Assembly (NCBI RefSeq): GCF_000766795.1
Contig: NZ_JPDS01000003.1
Coordinates: 496,001-560,000 of the forward strand
Source of the DNA: Polaribacter sp. Hel1_85
GTDB lineage: Bacteria; Bacteroidota; Bacteroidia; Flavobacteriales; Flavobacteriaceae
DNA length: 64,000 bases
Direction of reading: 5' to 3'
Part shown: positions 44,715 to 54,211 of the stretch, piece by piece
Position numbering within the stretch: position 1 is the first letter of the stretch
Layout: each line of letters starts with the position of its first letter
Made by a program: the position numbers and the translations under genes
Notes under the pieces: model-generated
What the model saw: only the letters and a program-made list of their open reading frames with translations
The model's database searches: none
Told to the model about the DNA's origin: nothing

Positions 44715-45761
44715 CTAAAAATGATATTTATCAGTTAATTCTCCTCTTAAAGACATTTCGAAGGTTTTTTTAAAATCTTCAATTGATAAATATTCATTTA
44801 AAAGATACATTAACTTAGCTATCGCAGATTCTGTAGTAATATCCTTACCATTAATTACTCCTATTTCCCTGAGCAACAAACTAGTATCATAATGCCCCAT
44901 CATTACTCTACCACTCTTACACTGAGTAACGTTTATAATTTTAATTCCTTTATCAATTGCTTTTTTTAATAAAAAGATAAAATTTTCTGAATTTGGTCCA
45001 TTTCCTGATCCATACGTTTCTAATACGACTCCCTTTAAATTTGGGATATTTAAAATACTTTCTACAACTAATTTTGATATTCCTGGAAATAATTTGAGAA
45101 TGACAACTTCATCAACTAATTCTTTTCTAACAATTAAATTTTTCTCTTTATTTTTTGGTTGATAAATTAGAGATTCATTAAATTTTAAATGAACACCACT
45201 TTCTGCAAGAGGAGGAAAATTCATAGAAGTAAAAGCCTCAAACTGTTCTGAACTTATTTTGGTAGTTCTATTTGCTCTGTATAATTTATATTCAAAATAC
45301 AAACAAACTTCAGAAATTATTGGAACACCATTATTGTTTGCACAAGCAATTTCTATAGAAGTAATTAAATTCTCTTTTGCATCGGTTCTTAAATCTCCTA
45401 TTGGTAATTGAGAACCTGTAAAAATAATAGGTTTTTGCAAATTCTCAAACATAAAACTAATTGCAGAAGAAGTGTAAGACATCGTATCTGAACCTGTTAA
45501 AACAACAAATCCATCGTAATTAAGATAGTTTTCTTCAATAATTTCAACAACATCTGCATAATACTTGGTATTCATGTTTGAGGAATCTATAGGCTCATCA
45601 AAAGAAACACTTGTTATTTTACAGTTTAGCTGTTGCAATTCTGGAATTTTCTCTACAATCTGACTAAAATCAAACGCTTTTAAGGCATTCGTTTTATAGT
45701 CTTTTATCATACCAATAGTTCCGCCAGTATAAACAAGTAATATGTTTGGTTTTTTTGACAT
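44715..45761 (-). CDS. ansA: type I L-asparaginase
   Basis: 348 residues, cytoplasmic (no signal peptide), hydrolysing asparagine to aspartate and ammonia. First catalytic motif VYTGGTIGMI (Thr12 nucleophile), second motif DGFVVLTGSDTMSYTSSAISFM with the Thr-Asp pair, and FTGSQLP. The length and lack of export signal suit the type I enzyme. C-terminal segment GHYDTSLLLREIGVINGKDIT is the family's allosteric-side region. Divergent from the zinc peptidase gene. Confidence 0.92.
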   Translation of the reverse strand: MSKKPNILLVYTGGTIGMIKDYKTNALKAFDFSQIVEKIPELQQLNCKITSVSFDEPIDSSNMNTKYYADVVEIIEENYLNYDGFVVLTGSDTMSYTSSAISFMFENLQKPIIFTGSQLPIGDLRTDAKENLITSIEIACANNNGVPIISEVCLYFEYKLYRANRTTKISSEQFEAFTSMNFPPLAESGVHLKFNESLIYQPKNKEKNLIVRKELVDEVVILKLFPGISKLVVESILNIPNLKGVVLETYGSGNGPNSENFIFLLKKAIDKGIKIINVTQCKSGRVMMGHYDTSLLLREIGVINGKDITTESAIAKLMYLLNEYLSIEDFKKTFEMSLRGELTDKYHF

Positions 45762-45854
45762 TGTGACATTTTTTCATCCAAATTTAAAAATGGAATAATT
45801 TATGTTGTAAATTTATCAAACAAAAACGAAATACAATTTAAAACGATATAAATT

Positions 45855-46553
45855 ATGATGATTGGAATGGAATACTACATTATTATTGGTGCAATTTCAC
45901 TTTTTAGCTGGTTAGTAAGTAATACTTTAAAAAGAAAATTTAAACAATATTCTAAAGTACATCTAAGAAATGGAATGAATGGAGCAGAAATTGCAGAAAA
46001 AATGCTTGCTGATCATGGAATTTTTGATGTTAAAGTAATTTCTACTCCTGGTAGATTAACAGATCATTACAATCCACAAAATAAAACAGTAAATTTAAGT
46101 GAAGCTGTTTACAATGAAAGAAATGCAGCCTCTGCTGCTGTTGCTGCTCATGAAGTTGGTCATGCTGTACAACATGCAAAAGCCTATAAATGGTTAACCA
46201 TGCGTTCTCAATTAGTACCAATGGTTAATGTTTCTTCTAAGTTTTCTCAATACTTAGTTATGGGTGGTTTAATTTTAGGTGCTGCTTCTAGTTTAGGATA
46301 TTGGGTTTTACTTGCTGGTGTAATATTAATGGGAATGGCAACTTTGTTTAGTTTTATTACGCTTCCTGTAGAGTATGATGCTAGTAACAGAGCTTTAGCT
46401 TGGTTAAAAAATAAAAATATTGTGAGTCGAGAAGAATTTGACGGCTCTAAAGATGCTTTAAAATGGGCTGCAAGAACTTATTTAGTGGCTGCTTTAGGTT
46501 CTTTAGCTATGCTAATGTATTGGGTTTTTAAATTAATGGCAAGTAGAGATTAA
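45855..46553 (+). CDS. YugP-like zinc metallopeptidase
   Basis: 232 residues. N-terminal membrane helix (MEYYIIIGAISLFSWLVS), zinc motif His99-Glu100-x-x-His103 in AAHEVGHAVQHAKAY, then two further hydrophobic segments and YDASNRALAWL, as in the Zn_peptidase_2 family. Two in-frame Met codons (45855, 45858, and a third at 45867) compete as start; the family usually begins close to the helix. Physiological substrate unknown. Confidence 0.88.
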   Translation: MMIGMEYYIIIGAISLFSWLVSNTLKRKFKQYSKVHLRNGMNGAEIAEKMLADHGIFDVKVISTPGRLTDHYNPQNKTVNLSEAVYNERNAASAAVAAHEVGHAVQHAKAYKWLTMRSQLVPMVNVSSKFSQYLVMGGLILGAASSLGYWVLLAGVILMGMATLFSFITLPVEYDASNRALAWLKNKNIVSREEFDGSKDALKWAARTYLVAALGSLAMLMYWVFKLMASRD

Positions 46554-46577
46554 TATCTCTATGTTTTATGATATATT

Positions 46578-46612
46578 TAAAAAAAGCTTCTGAAATCAGA
46601 AGCTTTTTTTAT
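46578..46612 (+). terminator. terminator after the zinc peptidase
   Basis: AAAAAGCTTCTGA / TCAGAAGCTTTTT stem followed by a T-run. Confidence 0.9.
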
Positions 46613-46761
46613 TACAGGAAACTTTTTGTTGAGTTGAAGCGTCTTGTCTTTATAGAAAAAGAAAATCTATTTAACCGGAATTTAACCCGTTTCATCAGAT
46701 TTTCATTTTTTAATTGTAACAAAATAGACACTTTTGAAGTGTTATATTAAAAATCAACCAG

Positions 46762-49137
46762 ATGAAACTTTTTACAACAACTATTTTTATTTTATTTATA
46801 GGAGTATTAACAGCCTACTCACAACATTCTATTTCAGGTAAAATTGTTGATGACCAAAACATTCCATTACCTTTTGCAAATATCATTTTACAAGCAATAG
46901 GAAGTAAAGAAAACCCAAAAGGAACTGTTTCTAATGATGATGGAACATACAAAATCGAAAACATTTCTCCCGGAAAATACAAAATTGAAATTTCTATGTT
47001 GGGTTTTGAAACTCAAATTATTAAAGAATTTCAGTTAGACGCTAACAAAATATTTAACATCACTTTAAAAGAAGAAAGTCAACTTTTAAACGAAGTTGTT
47101 GTTAAAAGTAAACGGCCTGTAATAAAACAAACTGCAGAAAAACTAATTGTAGATTTAGAAAAGTCTGAAATGACAAATACAAATCTACAAGATGTAATGC
47201 GAAAAATACCAGGTGTTTTAGTTACTAATAACGGAATTTCTATAGCTGGTAATAGAGGTGTAAGAATTTTGATTAATGGAAAAACTACAGAATATATGGA
47301 TGTAGAAACCTTGTTACGTGATTTTCCTGCGGATAATATTGCCAAAATTGAAGTTGTAGAGCAACCTGGAGCAGAATATGAAGCTTCTGGTTCTGGAGCC
47401 ATTATCAACATAATTTTAAAGAAAAATGTACGATTAGGAACGCATGGAAGCACAAATGTTTGGGTTGGTGAAGATCAAGGTTTTGAATACGGAACAGGTT
47501 TTTCTATTGCTAGTTATAAGAACAAATTAAATTGGCAAGCAAGTACAAATTTCTCTCAACCAACATGGAGAGAAGATTTGTTTTTAGACAGAACGGTAGG
47601 TAGTGAAACTTACGATCAAGAAACGATAGAACCTTATAACCCGACAAACTTTAGAATTGGCGGAAGTCTAGACTATTATATTAATGACAAACATTCATTT
47701 GGGATTGGAGGACGAATAAGCACTAGAACCTCAGACAGAATTGCAAGTAGTAAAACGATAATTTCTGATGTAAATACGACCAACACCTTGTTTTCTGAAA
47801 ACAGTTTTAATAGAGAAAGAAAGAATTTTAACATCAACCCTTACTATGAATACAAAACAGATACTGATAAGTTAGTTATCGATTTTAATTATGTAGATTT
47901 TGTAAATGACAATACAAATACATTGTCTGATGTAGCTGGAAGCACAATTAGTGAAGATAGTAGACGTTATATTCAAGATGGAAAATACACAATAAAAACG
48001 TACAAAGCAGATTACATAAAAACATTTTCAGACAACTTTAAATTAAGTGCAGGAACACGTTTTGCAGATGTTAATACGGATAATGATTTACAATCTTTTT
48101 TAGAAAATACAACAAACGGATTTGATTTAGACGAAGCAAGCAGTAGCCAGTTTTTAATTAAAGAAAATATTTTTGCTTTGTACTCTAAAATTAATGCCTC
48201 TAAAGGAAAATGGTCTTTTTCTGGTGGATTACGTTATGAGAAAAGTAATACTGATGGAACCTCTATTTTTATGGAAAATAGTACAGAAAAAGTAGCGGTT
48301 AAAAAAAGGCCCATTAAAAAACTATTTCCTAGCGCCTCTGTTAGTAGAAAATTTACAGAAAAAATTAGCGCTGGTTTGTCTTATAGTTATAGAATACAAA
48401 GACCTTCTTACAACAGTTTAAACTCTTTTGAAACCTATTTAGATTTTTGGTCAGCAGGAGAAGGAAACCCGAATTTAACACCTGCTTACACCAATAATTT
48501 TCAATTTAATTTAACCTATGAAGGTCAACCTTTTTTTACGATTGGTTACAGTAAAACGGATGATGTAATTTTTGACTTAATAAAGCAAGACAACACAACA
48601 GCACAAATTAGACAACAAGAAGTAAATGTAGAAAACAATGCCAATTGGAATTTTAGATTATTTGCTCCTTTAAATGTTGCCAAAGGTTTAGAAGGTTATA
48701 CAGGTGTTATTGTAACAAATACAGATTATCAATCTTCTACTTACGACGTAGATTTAAACAAATGGAATTTAATTTGGTTTGTACAAGCTAGTTATCAATT
48801 ACCATGGGACATCAACTTTGAGTTAAGTGCAAATTACGGAACAGGTGCTTTAGAAGGACAAATTGAAGTAGATTGGTTAGCAGGATTAGATTTTTCTTTT
48901 GGTAAAAAATTTTTAGACGATAAATTAAAAGTAAATTTAGGCTTTAATAAAATGCTAAATAGAGGTTTTGTTGGTAATATTGATTATGGAAATGGAATTG
49001 CAGCAGTTGAAAGTAACGACTCAAGACAAAATATTCAATTAAGAATGGTGTATAGTTTTGGTTCTAAATTTGGGAAGAAAAAATCGGGAAGAAATACTAA
49101 TAATGATGAAGAAAATAGAATTAAAGATAATAATTAA
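46762..49137 (+). CDS. outer-membrane receptor with CarboxypepD-like domain (TonB-receptor-like)
   Basis: 791 residues: signal peptide (1-20), a CarboxypepD_reg-like domain (23-110; SISGKIVDDQNIPLPFANIIL), plug domain (VDLEKSEMTNTNLQDVMRKIPGVLV ... IAKIEVVEQPGAEYEASGSGAIINI) and a beta-barrel of the OMP_b-brl_3 type to a short Lys/Asn-rich tail. Such proteins import an unknown ligand. Followed 6 bp later by a membrane protein and then a LytS/LytTR pair, which could sense a related signal. Confidence 0.9.
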   Translation: MKLFTTTIFILFIGVLTAYSQHSISGKIVDDQNIPLPFANIILQAIGSKENPKGTVSNDDGTYKIENISPGKYKIEISMLGFETQIIKEFQLDANKIFNITLKEESQLLNEVVVKSKRPVIKQTAEKLIVDLEKSEMTNTNLQDVMRKIPGVLVTNNGISIAGNRGVRILINGKTTEYMDVETLLRDFPADNIAKIEVVEQPGAEYEASGSGAIINIILKKNVRLGTHGSTNVWVGEDQGFEYGTGFSIASYKNKLNWQASTNFSQPTWREDLFLDRTVGSETYDQETIEPYNPTNFRIGGSLDYYINDKHSFGIGGRISTRTSDRIASSKTIISDVNTTNTLFSENSFNRERKNFNINPYYEYKTDTDKLVIDFNYVDFVNDNTNTLSDVAGSTISEDSRRYIQDGKYTIKTYKADYIKTFSDNFKLSAGTRFADVNTDNDLQSFLENTTNGFDLDEASSSQFLIKENIFALYSKINASKGKWSFSGGLRYEKSNTDGTSIFMENSTEKVAVKKRPIKKLFPSASVSRKFTEKISAGLSYSYRIQRPSYNSLNSFETYLDFWSAGEGNPNLTPAYTNNFQFNLTYEGQPFFTIGYSKTDDVIFDLIKQDNTTAQIRQQEVNVENNANWNFRLFAPLNVAKGLEGYTGVIVTNTDYQSSTYDVDLNKWNLIWFVQASYQLPWDINFELSANYGTGALEGQIEVDWLAGLDFSFGKKFLDDKLKVNLGFNKMLNRGFVGNIDYGNGIAAVESNDSRQNIQLRMVYSFGSKFGKKKSGRNTNNDEENRIKDNN

Positions 49138-49143
49138 TAAGGT

Positions 49144-49692
49144 ATGAATTACAAAACACTTTTTATAATTGGAATTCTTTTTGAAATACTAGGTCAACTA
49201 CTTTTAGCTAAAGGTAATGATTTTGTTTATGCCCTTAAACCCATAGATTTTGCTCATTGGAGTTTATTATTAGGTGTCGTTTTTATGATACCTCAAGTAG
49301 TAAATTTTCCCAGCAAAATATTCAGTTATATAGGAATTCCAATTGCAGTAATTGGTATTGTTTGTATTATTGGTATGTGTACTTTAGATTTTATTTGGTG
49401 GAGTTATCCAAATCAAGAAATGAGAAATGAGTTTGCTGCACACATTTCAAAAGTTCCTTCTATTTGGACACCTTTTATAACAACTGGCCCTAGTTTTTTA
49501 AATGTTGGCTTGTTACTTTTAGCGCTCAACTATTTTAAAGAAAATAAATTAGGAGTTTCATTAATTATGTTAGCAACATTAATTGTGTTTTTTGGAAAAT
49601 TTATTCCTCACAGATTAATTTATGTATATTTAATTACTGCTATAGGATTTGGTTTTATATTTTATAAGAAGATTAAAATAAATGAAAAGTAA
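49144..49692 (+). CDS. hypothetical six-span membrane protein
   Basis: 182 residues with about five or six hydrophobic segments and one soluble loop (SYPNQEMRNEFAAHISKVPSIWTPF). No family recognised. It begins 6 bp after the receptor stop and ends 11 bp inside the histidine-kinase gene, so it is coupled to both. It may be an accessory sensor subunit (inference from position). Confidence 0.7.
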   Translation: MNYKTLFIIGILFEILGQLLLAKGNDFVYALKPIDFAHWSLLLGVVFMIPQVVNFPSKIFSYIGIPIAVIGIVCIIGMCTLDFIWWSYPNQEMRNEFAAHISKVPSIWTPFITTGPSFLNVGLLLLALNYFKENKLGVSLIMLATLIVFFGKFIPHRLIYVYLITAIGFGFIFYKKIKINEK

Positions 49693-50686
49693 ACTCAATA
49701 AAACAGATTATCTTGTAGTTGTAATTTTTTACAGTATTTCTACAATTTTAAATATTATAGATTACAAGAGTAGAAATCTTAATCTAATTGAATATTTTGT
49801 AGATATTCCTACTACAATTATCACTTCATTTATTGTCATCATTATTTTTATGTCTTTTTTAATTCCTAAATACTTAATTCATAAAAAATACTTTGCTTTT
49901 ATTTTTATATCATTAGTTGTTTTAACTTTTTTCGGAACAATTGCAGACACTTTAGGATTTTTAAGTGGAGGAAATTCTTTAAATAAATTACCAAAATGGT
50001 ATAGAATTATTTTAAACGGAATTTACACATCATCCAATGATATAGGATTTTTACTCGGTATTCTTTTTGTAAAGAAATTCTATGAAGGAAAAACTGAATT
50101 ATTTAAAGTCGAGAAAAAACAAAAAGAAAACGAATTAAAATTGTTGCGTTCTCAAATAGATCCTCATTTTTTGTTTAATAATTTAAACACTTTAGATAGT
50201 TTAATTGATAGCGATCCTAAAAAAGCAAAAGAATACATTAATAGATTGTCTTTAATTTATCGTTATTTAATTAAGACAAAAGATGCTGAAGTAATGGAGC
50301 TTTCTAATGAAATTGAATTTGCAAAAAACTATATTTTCTTAATAAAAACTAGATTTGGTGATGATTATGAATTTACAATTAAAGAAAATATTACTTTAGA
50401 AGACAAATTTATTCCAACAGGAGCAATACAAACTTTGTTGGAAAACGTAGTAAAACACAATAAATTACAAAATAGAAATGTAATAAAAACAACTATCACT
50501 ATTAATGATGGTTGGTTAATTGTTACCAATTCTAAATCTGAAATCAACTCAAAAGAAGAATCTTTTGGAACCGGATTAGAGAATTTAAAAGCACGCTATC
50601 AATTGCTTTCAGATAAAAAAATTCAAGTGCATAACATGGCTAAAAAGTTTGAGGTTTTTATACCGATTATAACTTTGAGTGAATAA
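49682..50686 (+). CDS. LytS/YehU-type sensor histidine kinase
   Basis: 334 residues: four N-terminal membrane helices (10-130), a coiled linker, the His_kinase (PF06580-type) H-box with His162 in RSQIDPHFLFNNLNTLDSL, and a HATPase-like domain with LLENVVKHNK (N-box) and GTGLENLKARYQLL (G-box). The DxGxG box is degenerate. Overlaps the preceding gene by 11 bp and, after a 109-bp repeat-containing gap, precedes its LytTR regulator. Confidence 0.9.
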   Translation: MKSKLNKTDYLVVVIFYSISTILNIIDYKSRNLNLIEYFVDIPTTIITSFIVIIIFMSFLIPKYLIHKKYFAFIFISLVVLTFFGTIADTLGFLSGGNSLNKLPKWYRIILNGIYTSSNDIGFLLGILFVKKFYEGKTELFKVEKKQKENELKLLRSQIDPHFLFNNLNTLDSLIDSDPKKAKEYINRLSLIYRYLIKTKDAEVMELSNEIEFAKNYIFLIKTRFGDDYEFTIKENITLEDKFIPTGAIQTLLENVVKHNKLQNRNVIKTTITINDGWLIVTNSKSEINSKEESFGTGLENLKARYQLLSDKKIQVHNMAKKFEVFIPIITLSE

Positions 50687-50696
50687 AATGTCAGTA

Positions 50697-50776
50697 TGTC
50701 ATTTCGAGTAAAACGAATTGACGTCGAGAAATCTGGAAGACAAATTATGAGATTTCTCTATAAAGTCGAAATGACA
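50697..50776. repeat. palindromic intergenic repeat (TGTCATTTCGA type)
   Basis: Outer arms TGTCATTTCGA (50697-50707) and TCGAAATGACA (50766-50776), inner arms GAGAAATCT (50726-50734) and AGATTTCTC (50750-50758), all perfect. It lies inside the kinase-regulator spacer and can fold to a long hairpin. Same style as the repeat at 51571, with different sequence. Confidence 0.85.
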
Positions 50777-50795
50777 CTCATACCAAAACAACAAA

Positions 50796-51560
50796 ATGAA
50801 TATTTTAATTTTAGAAGATGAAATTCCTGCATATCAAAAACTAACAAAATGTTTAGATAGTTTTTTTGATATTAAAATAACGTATGATTGGGCAAGAAGT
50901 ATTGTTGATGGAAAGCAGCTTTTAAAAGAAAATATATACGATTTTATTTTATCAGATATTCAGCTTTTAGATGGTATTTCCTTTGATTTGTTTGATAAAG
51001 TAAAAATTGAAGCTCCTATTATTTTTTGTTCTGCTCATGATGAATATTTGTTTCAAGCATTTAGTACAAACGGAATTGCATATATTTTAAAACCATATTC
51101 TCAAAATGATTTTGATAAAGCGATTGTAAAATATCAGTCATTATTTAATAAGGGTGATTATAATGTATTAGAGACTTCAACTATTGACGCTCTAAAATCT
51201 GCTTTACAAGAAGAATATACTACTTACAAAAAACGATTTGTTATAAAAAAGGCATCTGGAATTCAATTATTAAATGCAATTGATATGGCTTTAGTTTCTG
51301 CTTCTGGAGACTTTTGCTTGGTAAATGATAAGGAAGGAAAAAGGCATACAATTTCTCAAAACTTAGGCTCTATTTTTCAGCAATTAAACCCTAAGAAGTT
51401 TTTTAAAATTAACAGAAGCGAAATTGTGAATATTGATTATATAGAGAATATTGAAAATCATTTTAAAAACAGATTACTTATTTCTGTAAAAAATTACAAA
51501 GAAAAAGTAATGACAAGTTCTTCTACTACTTCTGATTTTAGGAAATGGTTGGAACAGTAA
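50796..51560 (+). CDS. LytTR-family response regulator
   Basis: 254 residues: receiver domain with acidic Glu7-Asp8 (LILEDEIPA), phospho-acceptor Asp54 (FILSDIQLLDG), Ser/Thr switch (IIFCSAHD) and Lys98-Pro (ILKPYSQ), then a LytTR DNA-binding domain (about 145-250; LVSASGDFCLVNDKEGKRHTIS ... FKINRSEIVNIDYI). The kinase partner is the LytS-type protein just upstream. Target genes are unknown, possibly the receptor gene in the same run. Confidence 0.93.
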   Translation: MNILILEDEIPAYQKLTKCLDSFFDIKITYDWARSIVDGKQLLKENIYDFILSDIQLLDGISFDLFDKVKIEAPIIFCSAHDEYLFQAFSTNGIAYILKPYSQNDFDKAIVKYQSLFNKGDYNVLETSTIDALKSALQEEYTTYKKRFVIKKASGIQLLNAIDMALVSASGDFCLVNDKEGKRHTISQNLGSIFQQLNPKKFFKINRSEIVNIDYIENIENHFKNRLLISVKNYKEKVMTSSSTTSDFRKWLEQ

Positions 51561-51570
51561 GATTGAACTT

Positions 51571-51643
51571 ATTTGTCATTCCTGAAAAGGCAGGAATCTA
51601 AACTTTCTTTCTATGGATTCCTGTTTCCACAGGAATGACAAAT
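51571..51643. repeat. palindromic intergenic repeat (ATTTGTCATTCCTG type)
   Basis: Perfect 14-bp outer arms ATTTGTCATTCCTG (51571-51584) and CAGGAATGACAAAT (51630-51643), inner arms CAGGAATC (51591-51598) and GATTCCTG (51616-51623). A nested hairpin element typical of mobile palindromes in this group. Confidence 0.88.
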
Positions 51644-51659
51644 AGTTTGCAAACAAGTT

Positions 51660-51779
51660 TAGCCCTGATTGAAGCGGCATCCTTTTTAATTGTCAGTTCG
51701 AGTGAATTTGTGAAAAATGAACAAATTTATATCGAGAACAAAATTAAAAAGATATAGCTAAAAGCAGGAAATAGCTTCA
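51660..51779. repeat. composite stem-loop repeat, copy 2
   Basis: Starts AGCCCTGATTGAAGCGG and ends AAAGCAGGAAATAGCTTC; the inner part repeats TTGTCAGTTCGAGT ... ATCGAGAACAAAATTAAAAA of copy 1 at 7244. The inner AATTTG-loop-CAAATTT arms and the outer AGC/GCT arms are conserved although the loop bases differ, as expected if the fold matters. Confidence 0.75.
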
Positions 51780-51782
51780 AAT

Positions 51783-51816
51783 AAAAAAACCTTCTTAAAT
51801 TCTCAAGAAGGTTTCT
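51783..51816 (-). terminator. terminator of lepA
   Basis: AAACCTTCTT / AAGAAGGTTT stem with the T-run on the minus strand (A-run at 51783 on plus). Confidence 0.85.
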
Positions 51817-51847
51817 GCTTTATATTTTATTTCTAAATATCTAAACT

Positions 51848-53644
51848 TTAATCATTCAGTTTTAAAACTGCCATAAATGCTTCTTGTGGAATTTCTACAT
51901 TACCAACCTGTCGCATTCTTTTCTTTCCTTTTTTCTGTTTTTCTAACAACTTACGCTTACGTGAAATATCTCCTCCATAACATTTTGCAGTAACATCTTT
52001 ACGCAATGCTTTGGTAGTTTCACGTGCAATAATTTTTGCTCCAATTGCTGCCTGAATAGGTATATCGAATTGTTGACGAGGAATTAAAGTTTTTAATTTT
52101 TCGACAATTTTTTTACCAATTGTATAGGCATTATCTGCATGTAAAAGTGCAGAAAGTGCATCTACAGGTTGTGCATTTAAAAGTATATCTACTCTTACTA
52201 ATTTAGATTCTTTCATACCAATTGGATGATAATCAAAAGAAGCATATCCTTTAGAAACTGTTTTTAATCGATCGTAAAAATCGAAAACAATTTCTGCCAA
52301 AGGCATTTCGAAAATTAACTCAACTCTTTGTGTTGTTAAATAGGTTTGATTGGTAATTTGCCCTCTTTTTTCGATACACAAACTCATTACTTGACCAACA
52401 AAATCTGACTTTGTAATAATTGAGGCTTTAATAAAAGGTTCTTCTACTCTGTCTAATCTTGATGGATCTGGTAAGTCTGTTGGGTTATTTAAAATAATAA
52501 CTTCATCAGGATTTTTCTTTGTGTATGCATGATAAGAAACGTTGGGTACAGTAGTAATAACTGTCATGTTAAACTCACGTTCTAAACGTTCTTGTATAAT
52601 TTCCATGTGCAACATTCCTAAAAATCCACAACGAAAACCAAAACCTAAAGCTGCTGAACTTTCTGGTTGAAACACCAACGAAGCATCATTTAATTGCAGT
52701 TTTTCCATAGAGTTACGCAACTCTTCATAATCTTCTGTATCTACAGGATAAATCCCTGCAAAAACCATTGGTTTTACATCTTCAAAACCATCTATTATTT
52801 CTGTTGTAGGTTTGTGAGCATCTGTAATTGTATCTCCTACTTTTACTTCTTTTGCCGTTTTTATTCCTGTAATTAAATAACCAACATCACCTGTTTTTAC
52901 AGATTTTTTTACAACTTGCGTTAGTTTTAAAGTACCTACTTCATCAGCAAAATAGTTTTTACCTGTAGCTACAAATTTAATTTCTTGTCCTTTTTTAATT
53001 TCACCATTAAAAACCCTAAAATAAGTTTCAATTCCTCTATAAGAATTGTAAACAGAATCGAAAATCAAGGCTTGTAAAGGTGCATCTGGGTCTCCTTCTG
53101 GAGCAGGAATTCTATCGATTATAGCTTCTAAAATATTATCTACTCCAAAACCAGTTTTTCCACTTGCATGAATTACTTCTTCTGGATCACAACCTAATAA
53201 ATCTACAATATCATCTGTTACTTCTTCTGGATTTGCAGAAGGTAAATCTACTTTATTTAAGATAGGAATAATCTCTAAATCGTTCTCTAAAGCCAAGTAT
53301 AGATTAGAAATTGTTTGTGCCTGTATGCTCTGTGCTGCATCTACAATTAACAAGGCACCTTCACAGGCTGCAATTGAACGAGAAACTTCATATGAGAAAT
53401 CTACGTGACCTGGAGTATCAATTAAATTTAAAATATAATCTTCTCCATTATGTTTATAATCCATTTGAATAGCGTGCGATTTTATGGTTATTCCGCGTTC
53501 GCGTTCTAAATCCATATTATCTAATAACTGATCTTTCTTTTCTCGATCCGTTACAGCGCCTGTGTAATCTAACAATCTATCTGCTAATGTACTTTTACCA
53601 TGATCAATATGTGCGATAATGCAAAAGTTTCTAATATTCTTCAT
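51848..53644 (-). CDS. lepA: elongation factor 4 (LepA)
   Basis: About 598 residues, complete. GTPase motifs: [15 protein letters not shown] (G1), [13 protein letters not shown] (G2), [15 protein letters not shown] (G3), [12 protein letters not shown] (G4). C-terminal LepA-specific domain ends [37 protein letters not shown]. Ribosome-binding translation GTPase. I use ATG 53644 ([12 protein letters not shown]), not the earlier Met at 53668, because the promoter TATATTTG (53680-53673) directly precedes. Confidence 0.97.
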   Translation of the reverse strand: MKNIRNFCIIAHIDHGKSTLADRLLDYTGAVTDREKKDQLLDNMDLERERGITIKSHAIQMDYKHNGEDYILNLIDTPGHVDFSYEVSRSIAACEGALLIVDAAQSIQAQTISNLYLALENDLEIIPILNKVDLPSANPEEVTDDIVDLLGCDPEEVIHASGKTGFGVDNILEAIIDRIPAPEGDPDAPLQALIFDSVYNSYRGIETYFRVFNGEIKKGQEIKFVATGKNYFADEVGTLKLTQVVKKSVKTGDVGYLITGIKTAKEVKVGDTITDAHKPTTEIIDGFEDVKPMVFAGIYPVDTEDYEELRNSMEKLQLNDASLVFQPESSAALGFGFRCGFLGMLHMEIIQERLEREFNMTVITTVPNVSYHAYTKKNPDEVIILNNPTDLPDPSRLDRVEEPFIKASIITKSDFVGQVMSLCIEKRGQITNQTYLTTQRVELIFEMPLAEIVFDFYDRLKTVSKGYASFDYHPIGMKESKLVRVDILLNAQPVDALSALLHADNAYTIGKKIVEKLKTLIPRQQFDIPIQAAIGAKIIARETTKALRKDVTAKCYGGDISRKRKLLEKQKKGKKRMRQVGNVEIPQEAFMAVLKLND

Positions 53645-53672
53645 ACTTCGTTTTCTAACTGCTTTCAACTGA

Positions 53673-53703
53673 CAAATATATGCTATTTACCCACCTTGTC
53701 AAA
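53673..53703 (-). promoter_or_regulatory. canonical promoter of lepA
   Basis: On the minus strand TTTG (53703-53700), 19-nt spacer, TATATTTG (53680-53673), then 28 nt to the ATG. A perfect Bacteroidetes promoter. Confidence 0.85.
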
Positions 53704-53704
53704 T

Positions 53705-53742
53705 AAAAAAAGTACAATGAGATTCATTGTACTTTTTATAAT
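53705..53742 (-). terminator. terminator of the EF-hand gene
   Basis: AAAAAGTACAATGA / TCATTGTACTTTTT, perfect 14-bp stem with GAT loop, between the EF-hand stop and the lepA promoter. Symmetric A/T tails. Confidence 0.9.
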
Positions 53743-53756
53743 AAAAATCTATTCTT

Positions 53757-54032
53757 TTATAAATCTCTTTCTAACTCTTCAATTGCTACTTTAAATTCTT
53801 CCCAACTAATGGTATCATCACTAGATTTATCATAACCTTTTAATAATTCATTTGCAACTACTCCTCTTAAAAAGCCATTTATTTCTGCTCCTCTTAATAA
53901 TTTTTTAATTTCAGATTTTTTCAATCTTCCATCGTTATCAGAGTCGAAAAAACTAAATGCTTCTTCTGGAGAATCAAATTGATTTGTAATTAAAATTCTA
54001 ATTTTTCTTAAGATGTTTTCTTTTGCTCCCAA
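53757..54032 (-). CDS. EF-hand calcium-binding protein
   Basis: 91 residues with two EF-hand loops. Loop 1 is canonical: Asp30-x-Asp32-x-Asp34-Gly...Glu41 (DSDNDGRLKKSE). Loop 2 (DKSSDDTISWEE: Asp68, Ser70, Asp72, Thr74, Glu79) is non-classical at the usual Gly but keeps the ligands. No signal peptide, so it is cytosolic, which is uncommon for bacterial EF-hand proteins. Function unknown; a calcium sensor or buffer is likely. Confidence 0.8.
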   Translation of the reverse strand: MGAKENILRKIRILITNQFDSPEEAFSFFDSDNDGRLKKSEIKKLLRGAEINGFLRGVVANELLKGYDKSSDDTISWEEFKVAIEELERDL

Positions 54033-54143
54033 TCGTTTATTTTTTTAAATAATTAATAAGGTATTAAGATAATAAATAAATTTGAAATTTTTACGAATTA
54101 TAGAAAATAAACTTGCTTTTTTTATAAATAATATAAGAACAAA

Positions 54144-54184
54144 TTAGTCTTGCCATTCTGCAATAAACAAGTTGGTATCATGAC
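54144..54184 (-). pseudogene. duplicated 3' end of the TolB-like gene (remnant)
   Basis: On the minus strand these 41 bp encode HDTNLFIAEWQD-stop, the same C-terminus as the intact gene at 54212-54252. The two copies differ at two bases, both silent third-position changes (ACC/ACG and GAA/GAG). Nothing upstream matches, so it is a fragment. Confidence 0.75.
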
Positions 54185-54211
54185 TTGGTGTATTTCAGAT
54201 TGTCAATCCTT

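Larger units (their letters stand above)
51561..51847. other. repeat-filled gap between the LytTR regulator and lepA
   Basis: No gene. From left to right: a palindrome with 14-bp arms (51571-51643), the composite stem-loop repeat copy 2 (51660-51779), and the lepA terminator (51783-51816). Confidence 0.85.
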
